From Candidatus Bathyarchaeia archaeon (GTDB lineage Archaea; Thermoproteota; Bathyarchaeia; Bathyarchaeales; Bathycorpusculaceae): a stretch of 64,000 nt of DNA. The stretch is from assembly GCA_038728085.1 (NCBI GenBank), contig JAVYUU010000002.1, positions 62,001 to 126,000 of the forward strand, written 5' to 3'. Positions 53,006 to 60,720 of this stretch are shown here, piece by piece; positions within the stretch are counted from its first letter, which is position 1; the number at the start of each line of letters is the position of its first letter. A program made the position numbers and the translations under genes. The notes under the pieces are model-generated. The model made no database searches and was not told the DNA's origin. It saw only the letters and a list, made by a program, of their open reading frames with translations.

Positions 53006-53107
53006 GCCGGGGTCTCCTAGTCTGGTAGGGAGCAGGCCTGGAGACAACACAAGCCCAACAGCCTGTGGCCCACATGGGCCGCGTGGGTTCAAATCCCACC
53101 CCCGGCG
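53006..53107 (+). tRNA. tRNA-Ser(GGA) with 16-nt intron
   Basis: Class II tRNA: acceptor gccgggg/ccccggc, D stem tcct/agga-like, anticodon stem caggc/gcctg, loop c-t-gga-g...a (anticodon GGA), long variable arm ggccca-ca-tgggcc and T arm gtggg-ttcaaat-cccac, discriminator G. Intron acaacacaagcccaac at 53044-53059 is at the canonical 37/38 site; tgg 53039-53041 pairs with cca 53055-53057 as a shortened central helix of a relaxed bulge-helix-bulge. CCA is not encoded (CCT). Confidence 0.93.
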
Positions 53108-53278
53108 CCTTCAACATTGTTTTTAATGAACCCCCGCTACTTTTCGTTTTCCGGGAACTAAAACATCATTCCGAGGCGTTCCATGATAATTTCTTATTTC
53201 AAAGGCACTTTCAGAGTTAGGATATATCTGAATTTGGAATATTCATTATCGATGCCTTTGTCTAATTTTGGATAGGGG

Positions 53279-53371
53279 ATGAGGGTGAATAAGCGTCAGA
53301 TTCGTAGAATGTTGAGGATGATGGGTTATTCGGAGAGGGCTATTAGGGAGATTCTTAAGTGGTATGAGTGA
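53279..53371 (+). CDS. Candidate 30-aa basic helical peptide
   Basis: MRVNKRQIRRMLRMMGYSER and a further helix ILKWYE. It follows GGGG, and a GTG at 53285 after GGGGATGAGG is an equally good start. The repeated R-R-M-L-R-M-M pattern superficially resembles the N-terminus of archaeal nascent-chain-associated protein, but the rest of that protein is absent. Very short; real status unsure. Confidence 0.3.
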   Translation: MRVNKRQIRRMLRMMGYSERAIREILKWYE

Positions 53372-53385
53372 AGCGGCTAAACGGT

Positions 53386-53721
53386 TTAGGCTTGTTTTCT
53401 CTCGCTGATTATTTCCATTAGGAATTCTCGTAGAGTTTTTGTGAAGGTTTCCCGCACCTTTCTCAGGAGGTCTTCACCCTTTTTTGTTAGGGTGTAATGT
53501 TTGATTTTTCGTCCATCCTTGACGAGCCACTGGCCGCTTGCAAAGCCTTCCATTTCGAGTCTGTGGAGGAATGGGTAGACTATGCTTGGCTTCAGTTTTC
53601 TTCCAGTTAGCCTTCTAAACTCGATTATTAACTCGTAGCCGTGTCTAGGCTTGCGGGATAGAAGCCAAAGGATTATTGGTTTTTCAAGGCCTCGGAGGAA
53701 GGCGTCGCCAACCCTAGCCAT
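53386..53721 (-). CDS. PadR family transcriptional regulator
   Basis: 111-residue winged-helix regulator: IILWLLSRKPRHGYELI, LKPSIVYPFLHRLEMEGFA and KIKHYTLTKKGEDLL. Divergent from a second PadR gene at 53828 with 106 bases between starts; a gatatatc palindrome (53750-53757) lies in the gap but has no ATGT/ACAT halves. Targets unknown; the neighbouring porGDAB operon is a candidate. Confidence 0.88.
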   Translation of the reverse strand: MARVGDAFLRGLEKPIILWLLSRKPRHGYELIIEFRRLTGRKLKPSIVYPFLHRLEMEGFASGQWLVKDGRKIKHYTLTKKGEDLLRKVRETFTKTLREFLMEIISERKQA

Positions 53722-53827
53722 GGCTACTCAAGTAAACATTTTGGATCTCGATATATCAGATTTTCCATTGTAAAAGTGCTTATATTGCCCGTTGCCCACT
53801 AGAATAGCGGTTTAGAGCAGATGAAGG

Positions 53828-54178
53828 GTGAAAGATCAGCTTATGGAGCTGGAGAAGGACCTTGTGAAGGCAACTCTTAAGGGTTTCAGCAGAGTCTTAA
53901 TCCTCTGGCTTTTAAATGGAAAACCCATGTCTGGATACCATATTTCAAAGGAGTTGAGGAGACTGACCGAGTGGAGTTTTCATCCTGGGGTTGTCTATCC
54001 GCTTCTTTATGAGCTTGAAGAGAGTGGTTTAATAAAGGGTGAATGGATAGAGAAGGGGCGAAGGCGCATGAAGTACTATTCAACAACAAAAGATGGCGTT
54101 GAGCTTCTAAACCGTGTTAGAGAGCTCTTAGAAGCCCCCATTAAAGAGGTTTTGAGGGATCTGATGTCCCAGCCCTAA
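53828..54178 (+). CDS. PadR family transcriptional regulator
   Basis: 116 residues: VLILWLLNGKPMSGYHISKE, FHPGVVYPLLYELEESGLI and RRRMKYYSTTKDGVELL. GTG start with a TATA-like gcttatattg about 48 bases upstream. It is the gene directly before porG (92 bases) and so may be part of, or control, the oxidoreductase operon. Confidence 0.88.
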   Translation: MKDQLMELEKDLVKATLKGFSRVLILWLLNGKPMSGYHISKELRRLTEWSFHPGVVYPLLYELEESGLIKGEWIEKGRRRMKYYSTTKDGVELLNRVRELLEAPIKEVLRDLMSQP

Positions 54179-54270
54179 AACGCGCTTTGAATTTTAATTT
54201 TCATTTCTTCTCTTCGAAAAATGTATATTGGAGTGTCACTAATTGTGAAAAGTCCACGGAGAAATGAGCT

Positions 54271-54831
54271 TTGAAAAAGATTATTGAAATTAGGTGGCAT
54301 GGCAGAGGCGGTCAGGGAGCGTGGACAGCAAGCGAGCTTCTTGCAAGAGCTGCCGTTTATGAGGGCAAATATATTCAATCTTTTCCCGAGTTCGGTCCCG
54401 AAAGGATGGGTGCTCCAGTGTCGGCGTTTACGAGGATAAGTGTGGAGCCTATCAAGTTGCACTGTGCAATTTACAATCCGGATGTGGTTGTCGTTTTGGA
54501 TCCAACGTTGATGAAGACTGTGCATGTAACCGAGGGCATAAGTGAGGATGGAAAGCTTGTTGTTAATTCGAGGGAGAGCCCCGTGGAGGTTAAGCAGAGG
54601 CTTGGCAATGATAGGATTGAGGTTTGGACCGTTCCAGCCACCGAAATAGCCATAAAGATTCTGGGAGTTCCCATAACAAGCACAGCTATGCTTGGAGCTG
54701 TTGCCCGCGCCACCGGAATCGTCAGCCTCGAAAGCATTAAGAAAACCGTTAAGGAGCGTTTCAGAAGCGACATAGCTGAGAAAAACTTTGCGGTCATAGA
54801 GGAAGCCTACAGGGAGGCGCGTTCAGCGTGA
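54271..54831 (+). CDS. porG: Pyruvate/2-oxoacid:ferredoxin oxidoreductase, gamma subunit
   Basis: Gamma subunit of the four-subunit enzyme that converts pyruvate and CoA to acetyl-CoA, CO2 and reduced ferredoxin. WHGRGGQGAWTASELLARA is the conserved N-terminal CoA-binding loop, followed by IQSFPEFGPERMGAPVSAF. 186 residues, standard. TTG start; overlaps porD by 4 bases. Confidence 0.94.
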   Translation: MKKIIEIRWHGRGGQGAWTASELLARAAVYEGKYIQSFPEFGPERMGAPVSAFTRISVEPIKLHCAIYNPDVVVVLDPTLMKTVHVTEGISEDGKLVVNSRESPVEVKQRLGNDRIEVWTVPATEIAIKILGVPITSTAMLGAVARATGIVSLESIKKTVKERFRSDIAEKNFAVIEEAYREARSA

Positions 54832-55103
54832 CCCAAGAAAAAGGTTGGCGGGAGATTTCCATAGCAGCGGTCTGCTGGAAGCCGAACACCGAATTTTTGA
54901 CCGGTGATTGGAAAACCTTTAAGCCCATTAGGGACCCGGCGAAGTGCACTCGATGTCTTCTATGTGCCATCTACTGTCCAGACGGGGCGATTCACTGGAA
55001 AGCTGACAAAAATGACATCGAATTTGACTATAACTACTGTAAGGGATGCGGGATTTGCGCCAACGAGTGCCCAACAAAGGCAATAGAAATGAAACTTGAG
55101 TAG
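54828..55103 (+). CDS. porD: Pyruvate:ferredoxin oxidoreductase, delta (ferredoxin) subunit
   Basis: Small 2[4Fe-4S] protein: CTRCLLCAIYCP and CKGCGICANECP. 91 residues. It carries electrons from the active site to ferredoxin. GTG start within the porG stop; the end overlaps the frame of porA. Confidence 0.94.
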   Translation: MTQEKGWREISIAAVCWKPNTEFLTGDWKTFKPIRDPAKCTRCLLCAIYCPDGAIHWKADKNDIEFDYNYCKGCGICANECPTKAIEMKLE

Positions 55104-55113
55104 GGGAGGCTGT

Positions 55114-56346
55114 ATGATGGAAAAGGTTGAGCAGAAGGTTTTGGCTTTAAACGGTGACGAGGCTGTTGCTTACGCCGTTAAGCAGTGCGACGTGGATGTG
55201 GTGGCCGCCTATCCCATCACACCCCAGACGATTATTGTTGAAAGATTCAGCGAGTATGTGGCTAACGGTGAGGTTGAAACAGCCTTCGTCTGCACGGAAT
55301 CCGAGCACAGTGCCCTAACCGCATGTCTGGCAGCCTCGCTGACCGGTGCAAGAACATTTACAGCTTCAGCCTCCGCCGGCTTAGCCCTCATGCATGAAAT
55401 GCTCTTTGTTACTTCTGGCTGCCGTGCGCCCGTGGTTATGGCTATTGCAAACCGCGCCTTGTCGGCGCCCATAAACATTCATGGCGATCAGTCGGACACT
55501 ATGGCGCAGAGGGATAGTGGCTGGATACAAATTTACGCTGAAAACGCGCAAGAGGTCTACGACTCAGTTGTTCAAGCGTTTAGAATAGCTGAGCATCCGG
55601 AGGTCATGTTGCCAGCCATGGTTTGCCTCGACGGCTTTCAGCTAAGCCACTCCGTAGAAAATGTAGGCGTGCTTCCAGATGAAGTGGTTAAAAAGTTTGT
55701 TGGGGTCCGCCAATTTCCAAAAGTGTTAACCCATGAAGGCAAGCTTGCACCATTAAGGCTTGACCCTGAAAATCCCATGACCCTCGGGCCGCTGGCCTTT
55801 CCAAACTACTACTTCGAGTTTAAGCGTCAACAGGAGGAAGCCATGAGGAGGGCGCTTGAAGTAATTAGGCAAGTGCACGATGAATACGCCAAAATAAGCG
55901 GCAGAAGCTACGGCGACGGGTTGCTGGATGCCTACTGCCTCGAGGACGCTGAAATCGCCACAGTTTGCCTTGGCTCAACAGCCGGCACCGTTAAAGCTGT
56001 TATAGACGAGCTTAGAGCTGAAGGCGTTAAGGCTGGACTGTTAAGGATCCGCACTTTTAGGCCATTACCCGTGGAGGGTATACGAAAGGCTCTGGAAAAC
56101 GTGAAGGCTGTGGCAGTCATGGATAGAAGCATGAGCTTCGGCGGGCATGGTGGCGCCGTCTTCCACGAGGTTCGCCATGCACTCTACGATTCTGAAAAAC
56201 GGCCAATAGTCGTAAACTACATTTATGGACTCGGCGGAAGGGACACAAGTCCCATGCAGATCCGCGCCATCTACAAGGATCTTCAAGAAATAGTCCAGAG
56301 GGGACGCGTTGAAACCCCGATAAGATATGTTGGCTTAAGGGAGTAG
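55114..56346 (+). CDS. porA: Pyruvate:ferredoxin oxidoreductase, alpha subunit
   Basis: Alpha subunit with the pyrimidine-binding half of the TPP site. AAYPITPQTIIVE, TESEHSALTACLAASLTG and RTFTASASAGLALMHEML are hallmark segments; GSTAGTVKAVIDELR begins the C-terminal domain II. ATG 55114 (GGGGAGG upstream) is preferred to TTG 55096. About 410 residues, typical for archaeal PorA. Confidence 0.94.
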   Translation: MMEKVEQKVLALNGDEAVAYAVKQCDVDVVAAYPITPQTIIVERFSEYVANGEVETAFVCTESEHSALTACLAASLTGARTFTASASAGLALMHEMLFVTSGCRAPVVMAIANRALSAPINIHGDQSDTMAQRDSGWIQIYAENAQEVYDSVVQAFRIAEHPEVMLPAMVCLDGFQLSHSVENVGVLPDEVVKKFVGVRQFPKVLTHEGKLAPLRLDPENPMTLGPLAFPNYYFEFKRQQEEAMRRALEVIRQVHDEYAKISGRSYGDGLLDAYCLEDAEIATVCLGSTAGTVKAVIDELRAEGVKAGLLRIRTFRPLPVEGIRKALENVKAVAVMDRSMSFGGHGGAVFHEVRHALYDSEKRPIVVNYIYGLGGRDTSPMQIRAIYKDLQEIVQRGRVETPIRYVGLRE

Positions 56347-56360
56347 GAGGTGAAGGGCCT

Positions 56361-57326
56361 ATGCAAAGCGAAGAATGGAAGTTTACCGCCAAAGACATCG
56401 TTGAAAAACAAGACCTATTCATGTCCGGGCACCGGGCATGCGCGGGCTGCGCCCCAGCAACAGTTATGAGGCTTATCTTGAAGGCTGTTAGAGGCCCCAC
56501 CATCGTGACTATGGCTACAGGCTGTATGGAGGTTGTTTCAACCATTTACCCCTACACTTCTTGGGCTGTTCCCTGGCTGCACACAGCCTTCGAAAATGCT
56601 GCCGCCAACGCTTCCGGCATAGAAACTGCCATCAAAGTGCTTCGGAAAAAGGGAAGAATAAAGGATGAACATGTAGACGTTATAGCTATAGCCGGAGACG
56701 GAGGCACCTATGACATAGGCATACAAGCCCTCTCAGGGGCTGTTGAAAGAGGCCACGACTTCCTGTTCATACTCTACGATAATGAGGCTTACATGAACAC
56801 AGGCATCCAGCGGAGCGGAGGCACACCCCTAGGCGCGGCGACAACAACCTCGCCAGCGGGAGAAGTTATACCCGGAAAGCTTGAGCACAAGAAACCCATA
56901 TCGGACATAATGGTGGCTCATGAAATCCCATACGTGGCCACGGCGTCGCCCTATTACTGGCGGGATCTAATAATAAAAGTTCGAAAGGGCCTAGAAGTGG
57001 AGGGACCGGCATTCCTACATGTTCTTGCGCCCTGTCCCCGTGGCTGGAGAAGCGACCCAGCGAAATCCATAGAGCTTTCCCGCTTAGCCGTGGAGACCTG
57101 CATCTTCCCCCTCTGGGAATGTATAAATGGCGAATATCAGCTTTCGGCGCCCAGCAAAGTCATAGCCATGGCCCCCCAAAAGAAAAAGTCTGTCCGGGAA
57201 TACTTGGCGGTGCAGGGACGCTTCAGACACTTATTCACGCCAAAATACGAGAGGCTTATAGATGAAATACAGCGGATAACCGACTTGAGGTGGCAGAAAC
57301 TCCTCAAGAAATGCGGAATTGCTTGA
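56361..57326 (+). CDS. porB: Pyruvate:ferredoxin oxidoreductase, beta subunit
   Basis: Beta subunit holding the TPP diphosphate site and a [4Fe-4S] cluster. GHRACAGCAPA and downstream Cys residues ligate the cluster; GDGGTYDIGIQALSGA (TPP Mg site), DNEAYMNTGIQRSGGTP are the TPP motif. The NTGxQxSG pattern is typical of pyruvate-type enzymes. 321 residues. It completes a porGDAB operon without gaps. Confidence 0.95.
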   Translation: MQSEEWKFTAKDIVEKQDLFMSGHRACAGCAPATVMRLILKAVRGPTIVTMATGCMEVVSTIYPYTSWAVPWLHTAFENAAANASGIETAIKVLRKKGRIKDEHVDVIAIAGDGGTYDIGIQALSGAVERGHDFLFILYDNEAYMNTGIQRSGGTPLGAATTTSPAGEVIPGKLEHKKPISDIMVAHEIPYVATASPYYWRDLIIKVRKGLEVEGPAFLHVLAPCPRGWRSDPAKSIELSRLAVETCIFPLWECINGEYQLSAPSKVIAMAPQKKKSVREYLAVQGRFRHLFTPKYERLIDEIQRITDLRWQKLLKKCGIA

Positions 57327-57458
57327 CCTCTTTCTCCTTTATTGGAACGTCTGCCTAGCCCTCTCTTTTGGGCGTTTTAGCCTTTAAAGTGCCGTTTTCC
57401 CAGCGTCAAATTTTTATTCAGCCTTCTATTACGCGGTTGAAAATATGCATGGCTGTCC

Positions 57459-58843
57459 ATGGGCAACAATGCTTGGCATGCAGGAGGCTGGGATCCTTTG
57501 ACACTCTTGTCAATGGCTAGTCTGCTTGCATTTGGGGTGTCAATCCTCTTAACCTTTAAACACCCGAGGGTTAGACTTCCATTCAAGCGTGCCTACATCC
57601 ACTTGGACTATGGTTTAGCCCCAATTTTATGCGTGGCTCTTCTATGGGCAACCTCCATAATAGACGTCAACTTCATTGTGAGGAGCATCGTTGGTTATGG
57701 AAACATAAAACCCTACTCGGTGATAGTTCTGATATTATCTTTAGCCTACATTTGCATCTCCTTAGACTTGACTGGTCTCTTCGAGTATGTAGCGCTACAA
57801 GCGGTTAAAATGGCCGGCGGCTCCGGTAAGAAGCTTTTCATATATCTTTTCGCGCTCACATCTTTTCTGACTCTTTTTACAAGCAACGATGTTGTGATAT
57901 TAACGATAACCCCGATAATCATTTACATGTGCGGCAGCGTGGCTGTTTCGCCCATCCCATTCCTCTACGCCCAGTTCTTCGCGGCGAACATTTCAGGCAT
58001 GGGGCTTTACGTGGGAAACCCAACAAATATTGTAATCGCAGAGGCTTACGGCCTTTCCTTCGCCGAATTCGCTAAATGGATGCTTCTGCCAGCAGCTTCC
58101 GCCACCCTCACATGCATCCTTCTGCTCTGGCTTGTTTTCCGCCGGAAACTGCCAAGCAAGATGCAGCCGCAAGTTGAGCCGCATCAAGCCCTCAGAGACA
58201 AGAGGGGCGCCGTTTTTGGTTTGACAGTGCTAGGCAGCGCAATATTCCTCATGAGTTTACCATCAACAGTGACGGGTCTTCAACCGTGGATCATTGCCTT
58301 AATAGCCGCATTCATAATGTTTCTCTACAATCTTTTGACCGTACGCTCCAATATTCCAGCAGCCCTTAGACGGATGCCGTGGAAATAGCGCCGTTTCTGA
58401 TTGGGCTGTTCGTTATAGTTGAAAGTATGGCTTCTTCGGGGTGGACGGATCTGTTGGCATCTGAGCTCTCAAAAGTTTCCACAAACCTCATGAGCGCAGT
58501 GTTCAGTGTGGGATTTTTGTCGTCGCTTGCAGCTGGCTTAATGAACAATCACCCCATGACCGTATTCTTTGTTAAAGCGCTTCAAAGCCAAGCCTACTCT
58601 GCCCCTGCCACCGTTAGGTTAGGTGCTATGCTGGCGCTGGTTGTAGGAAGCAATCTTGGAGCCAACTTCATGCTGACCGGAGCCCTTGCTGGGTTGATGT
58701 GGGCGAAAATCCTTTCAGATAAGGGATGCTCGATTTCCTTTTCAGAGTTCTCCAAATACGGCTTTCTGGTGATGCCGCTTGTTGTTGCAGCAGCATGTCT
58801 AACGGTGGTTGGCGTTATAACCGCTTTCAGTGTGATCGGCTAG
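57459..58843 (+). pseudogene. ArsB/NhaD-type ion permease, single frameshift
   Basis: Two adjacent frames (57459-58388 and 58379-58843) read as one ion transporter of the ArsB/CitT (IT) superfamily of about 461 residues: TSNDVVILTITPIIIYM and GMGLYVGNPTNIVIA in the first half, GLMNNHPMTVFF and VGSNLGANFMLTGALAGLMW in the second. The break is one base: RRMPW-E-IAPFL would need GGG where the sequence has GG at 58381-58382. Substrate could be arsenite, Na+/H+ or a dicarboxylate. Sequencing error and real mutation are equally possible; the rest of the gene shows no decay. Confidence 0.85.
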
Positions 58844-60720
58844 ACAGCGTTTCTGAGGAATTTTTCTATTTCATTTTCCGCGTTATCCGCCCTTATGAAT
58901 ATGGGCACATTTTCTATTCCGGTGGCTATGTAGCTGGACAAAAGCCACTCGCCGGGCGCAAATTCCAGCGTTTTTTCCAGTATGCCCTTGTCTATCATGA
59001 AGGTGTCGCTTATCAATGTGCGGTCATAGGGGCGGGGCAGCGTGCCCACAAAGTATGTGTGAAGCTGTTGAAGCGCATTCGTGTTCAGATAGGCGATGCG
59101 CTGGGTTGCTATGCACACGCCTAAACCATATTTGCGGCCTTGTCTAAGCAGTGTTTCCACCTGTTTGCTGCATTTTTTGTCTATTCCCGCTGCGCTTGAC
59201 AGCTCCGGAATGAATTCTTGGGCTTCATCGAAGACTAGGAGTATGTAGGGCTTAACTTGGAACATGCGTTTTCTCCGGATTAGCAAGTCATTCGTCAATG
59301 TTATAACAAGCTCTTTTATGGTTGTTGGGTCAGATATGGAAATGCAAACAAGCCTAGTTTCGCCTTCCAAAAGCTCTCGGATTTTCTCCGCCGTCAAACC
59401 GCCAGTTTCCTTCTTTATCTCCTCTTGGCGTTTCCTTATTTGGTCGAGGATAGTCGTTCTTGTTGTCGCCCAACCGTAAAGGCCGCTTTTGTCGTGAACT
59501 TTGAACTCGTCCACAGTGGCTGTACACACGGCGTCTATGTATTTGATAAAGTCTTCGCTTACCTCCTGGTTTTCGCCGAGGCCATGTGCTTCCATATAGT
59601 CCAATATGGCGTCGTGAATTCTATCAATAGCGTTCAAATAGTGGGGTTTGTCAGTTATGCCCTTCCTCTGTTCGTTCAGTTCCTCCAAGAACTGGGCGTA
59701 TGTTGGGATTTTCTGTTTGGGTCTCGTGTAGAAGGTAAGTTTGCCCTGCTCCATTATACGTTTAAGTCCAAACTTTATCCGCTCGTCAGCCTCGTATTCT
59801 CTTGGCTTGACTACGGAGTTGAAGAACTGTTCAAGAGAGTCTGTTCGATGCTCAAGAATCACTTTTGATGGGATTTTCTCGTCCGCCAACAAGTCAAGTA
59901 GCAGAAACACGTATTCGCAGCTTATGTCGAATACAACAACCTTTATGTCGCTTGTATGAAGCAATATTCGCCTCAAAATGTTGGACATCAAGTTGCTTTT
60001 GCCTCCGCCTGTAAAGGCGAAAACACCGAAGTGGTAGCGCACAAGCTTCTCGAAGTCCACGTATATGGGGATAACGGTGTTGCTTGTCTGAAACATCTTT
60101 ACAACGCCGAGTCTTGGGTCAAGACGGGCATCTTCCACGGTTTTAGATGGATCTACACCAAGCTTTTCGGTGATTTTCTGGTTATACATCCGGTTTATCA
60201 TTTCACTGTTTAGGATGTAGACGGGGCTTCCCACCACCGGATAGGAGAAGCCCTTGACAAACCTGTACTCGCAGTTCTTGCCAATCACCAAATCATAGTT
60301 TATGGGCACTGCGTCTATCTGAATCATCATGGTAGAGCGGTCGTCCGTCAGCCAATCCGCCTCAGACTGCTCAATAATCTCAAACTGCATGGGATAATAG
60401 CCATGATCCGACAAGCCCTTAAGCCCAAAGTGTTCAGGCCAAACTCGGCTTATCTCCATAAGCGTATAGCGTTCCTCGCCCATAAGCGCCTGCTTAAAGT
60501 TTTTCACGGCGAGGAGCATGCCCTCCTCCAGCAGCCCCATCAAGTCCTTTTGGTATTCCACTTTTATGCGGCATGTATAGCGGGCGCTGGTTCCCGCCAG
60601 TTTGGACTCTTCTGCCCCGCCGAAGAAGCGGGGCACAACGGCTGCAAGCCTAGCTCGGAATCTTCCGTCGAAGTCTGTGAAGCACATGCGGTTAAATTTG
60701 TTCTCTTCTTGCGGCTTCAA
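58840..60720 (-). CDS. HerA-like FtsK-fold ATPase, 626 aa
   Basis: Hexameric DNA-translocase-type ATPase related to HerA. Walker A lies at 236-243 (FTGGGKSN), Walker B at about 495 (LVFDEAQEFIPEL), then the sensor-like CIATQRIAYLNTNAL and a C-terminal APGEWLLSS. The N-terminal 220 residues include a HAS-barrel-like beta region (YDLVIGKNCEYRFVKGFSYPVVGSPVYIL) preceded by an extra N-terminal stretch. 626 residues is larger than standard archaeal HerA (about 500). Its start lies 29 bases inside the upstream NurA-like gene, so the two are coupled. Mre11/Rad50, usual partners, are not adjacent. Confidence 0.88.
   Translation of the reverse strand: MKPQEENKFNRMCFTDFDGRFRARLAAVVPRFFGGAEESKLAGTSARYTCRIKVEYQKDLMGLLEEGMLLAVKNFKQALMGEERYTLMEISRVWPEHFGLKGLSDHGYYPMQFEIIEQSEADWLTDDRSTMMIQIDAVPINYDLVIGKNCEYRFVKGFSYPVVGSPVYILNSEMINRMYNQKITEKLGVDPSKTVEDARLDPRLGVVKMFQTSNTVIPIYVDFEKLVRYHFGVFAFTGGGKSNLMSNILRRILLHTSDIKVVVFDISCEYVFLLLDLLADEKIPSKVILEHRTDSLEQFFNSVVKPREYEADERIKFGLKRIMEQGKLTFYTRPKQKIPTYAQFLEELNEQRKGITDKPHYLNAIDRIHDAILDYMEAHGLGENQEVSEDFIKYIDAVCTATVDEFKVHDKSGLYGWATTRTTILDQIRKRQEEIKKETGGLTAEKIRELLEGETRLVCISISDPTTIKELVITLTNDLLIRRKRMFQVKPYILLVFDEAQEFIPELSSAAGIDKKCSKQVETLLRQGRKYGLGVCIATQRIAYLNTNALQQLHTYFVGTLPRPYDRTLISDTFMIDKGILEKTLEFAPGEWLLSSYIATGIENVPIFIRADNAENEIEKFLRNAV

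Noticed and set aside
58379-58395. Programmed frameshift in the permease
   Set aside because: No slippery heptamer or downstream pseudoknot seen; a one-base G-run loss explains it.
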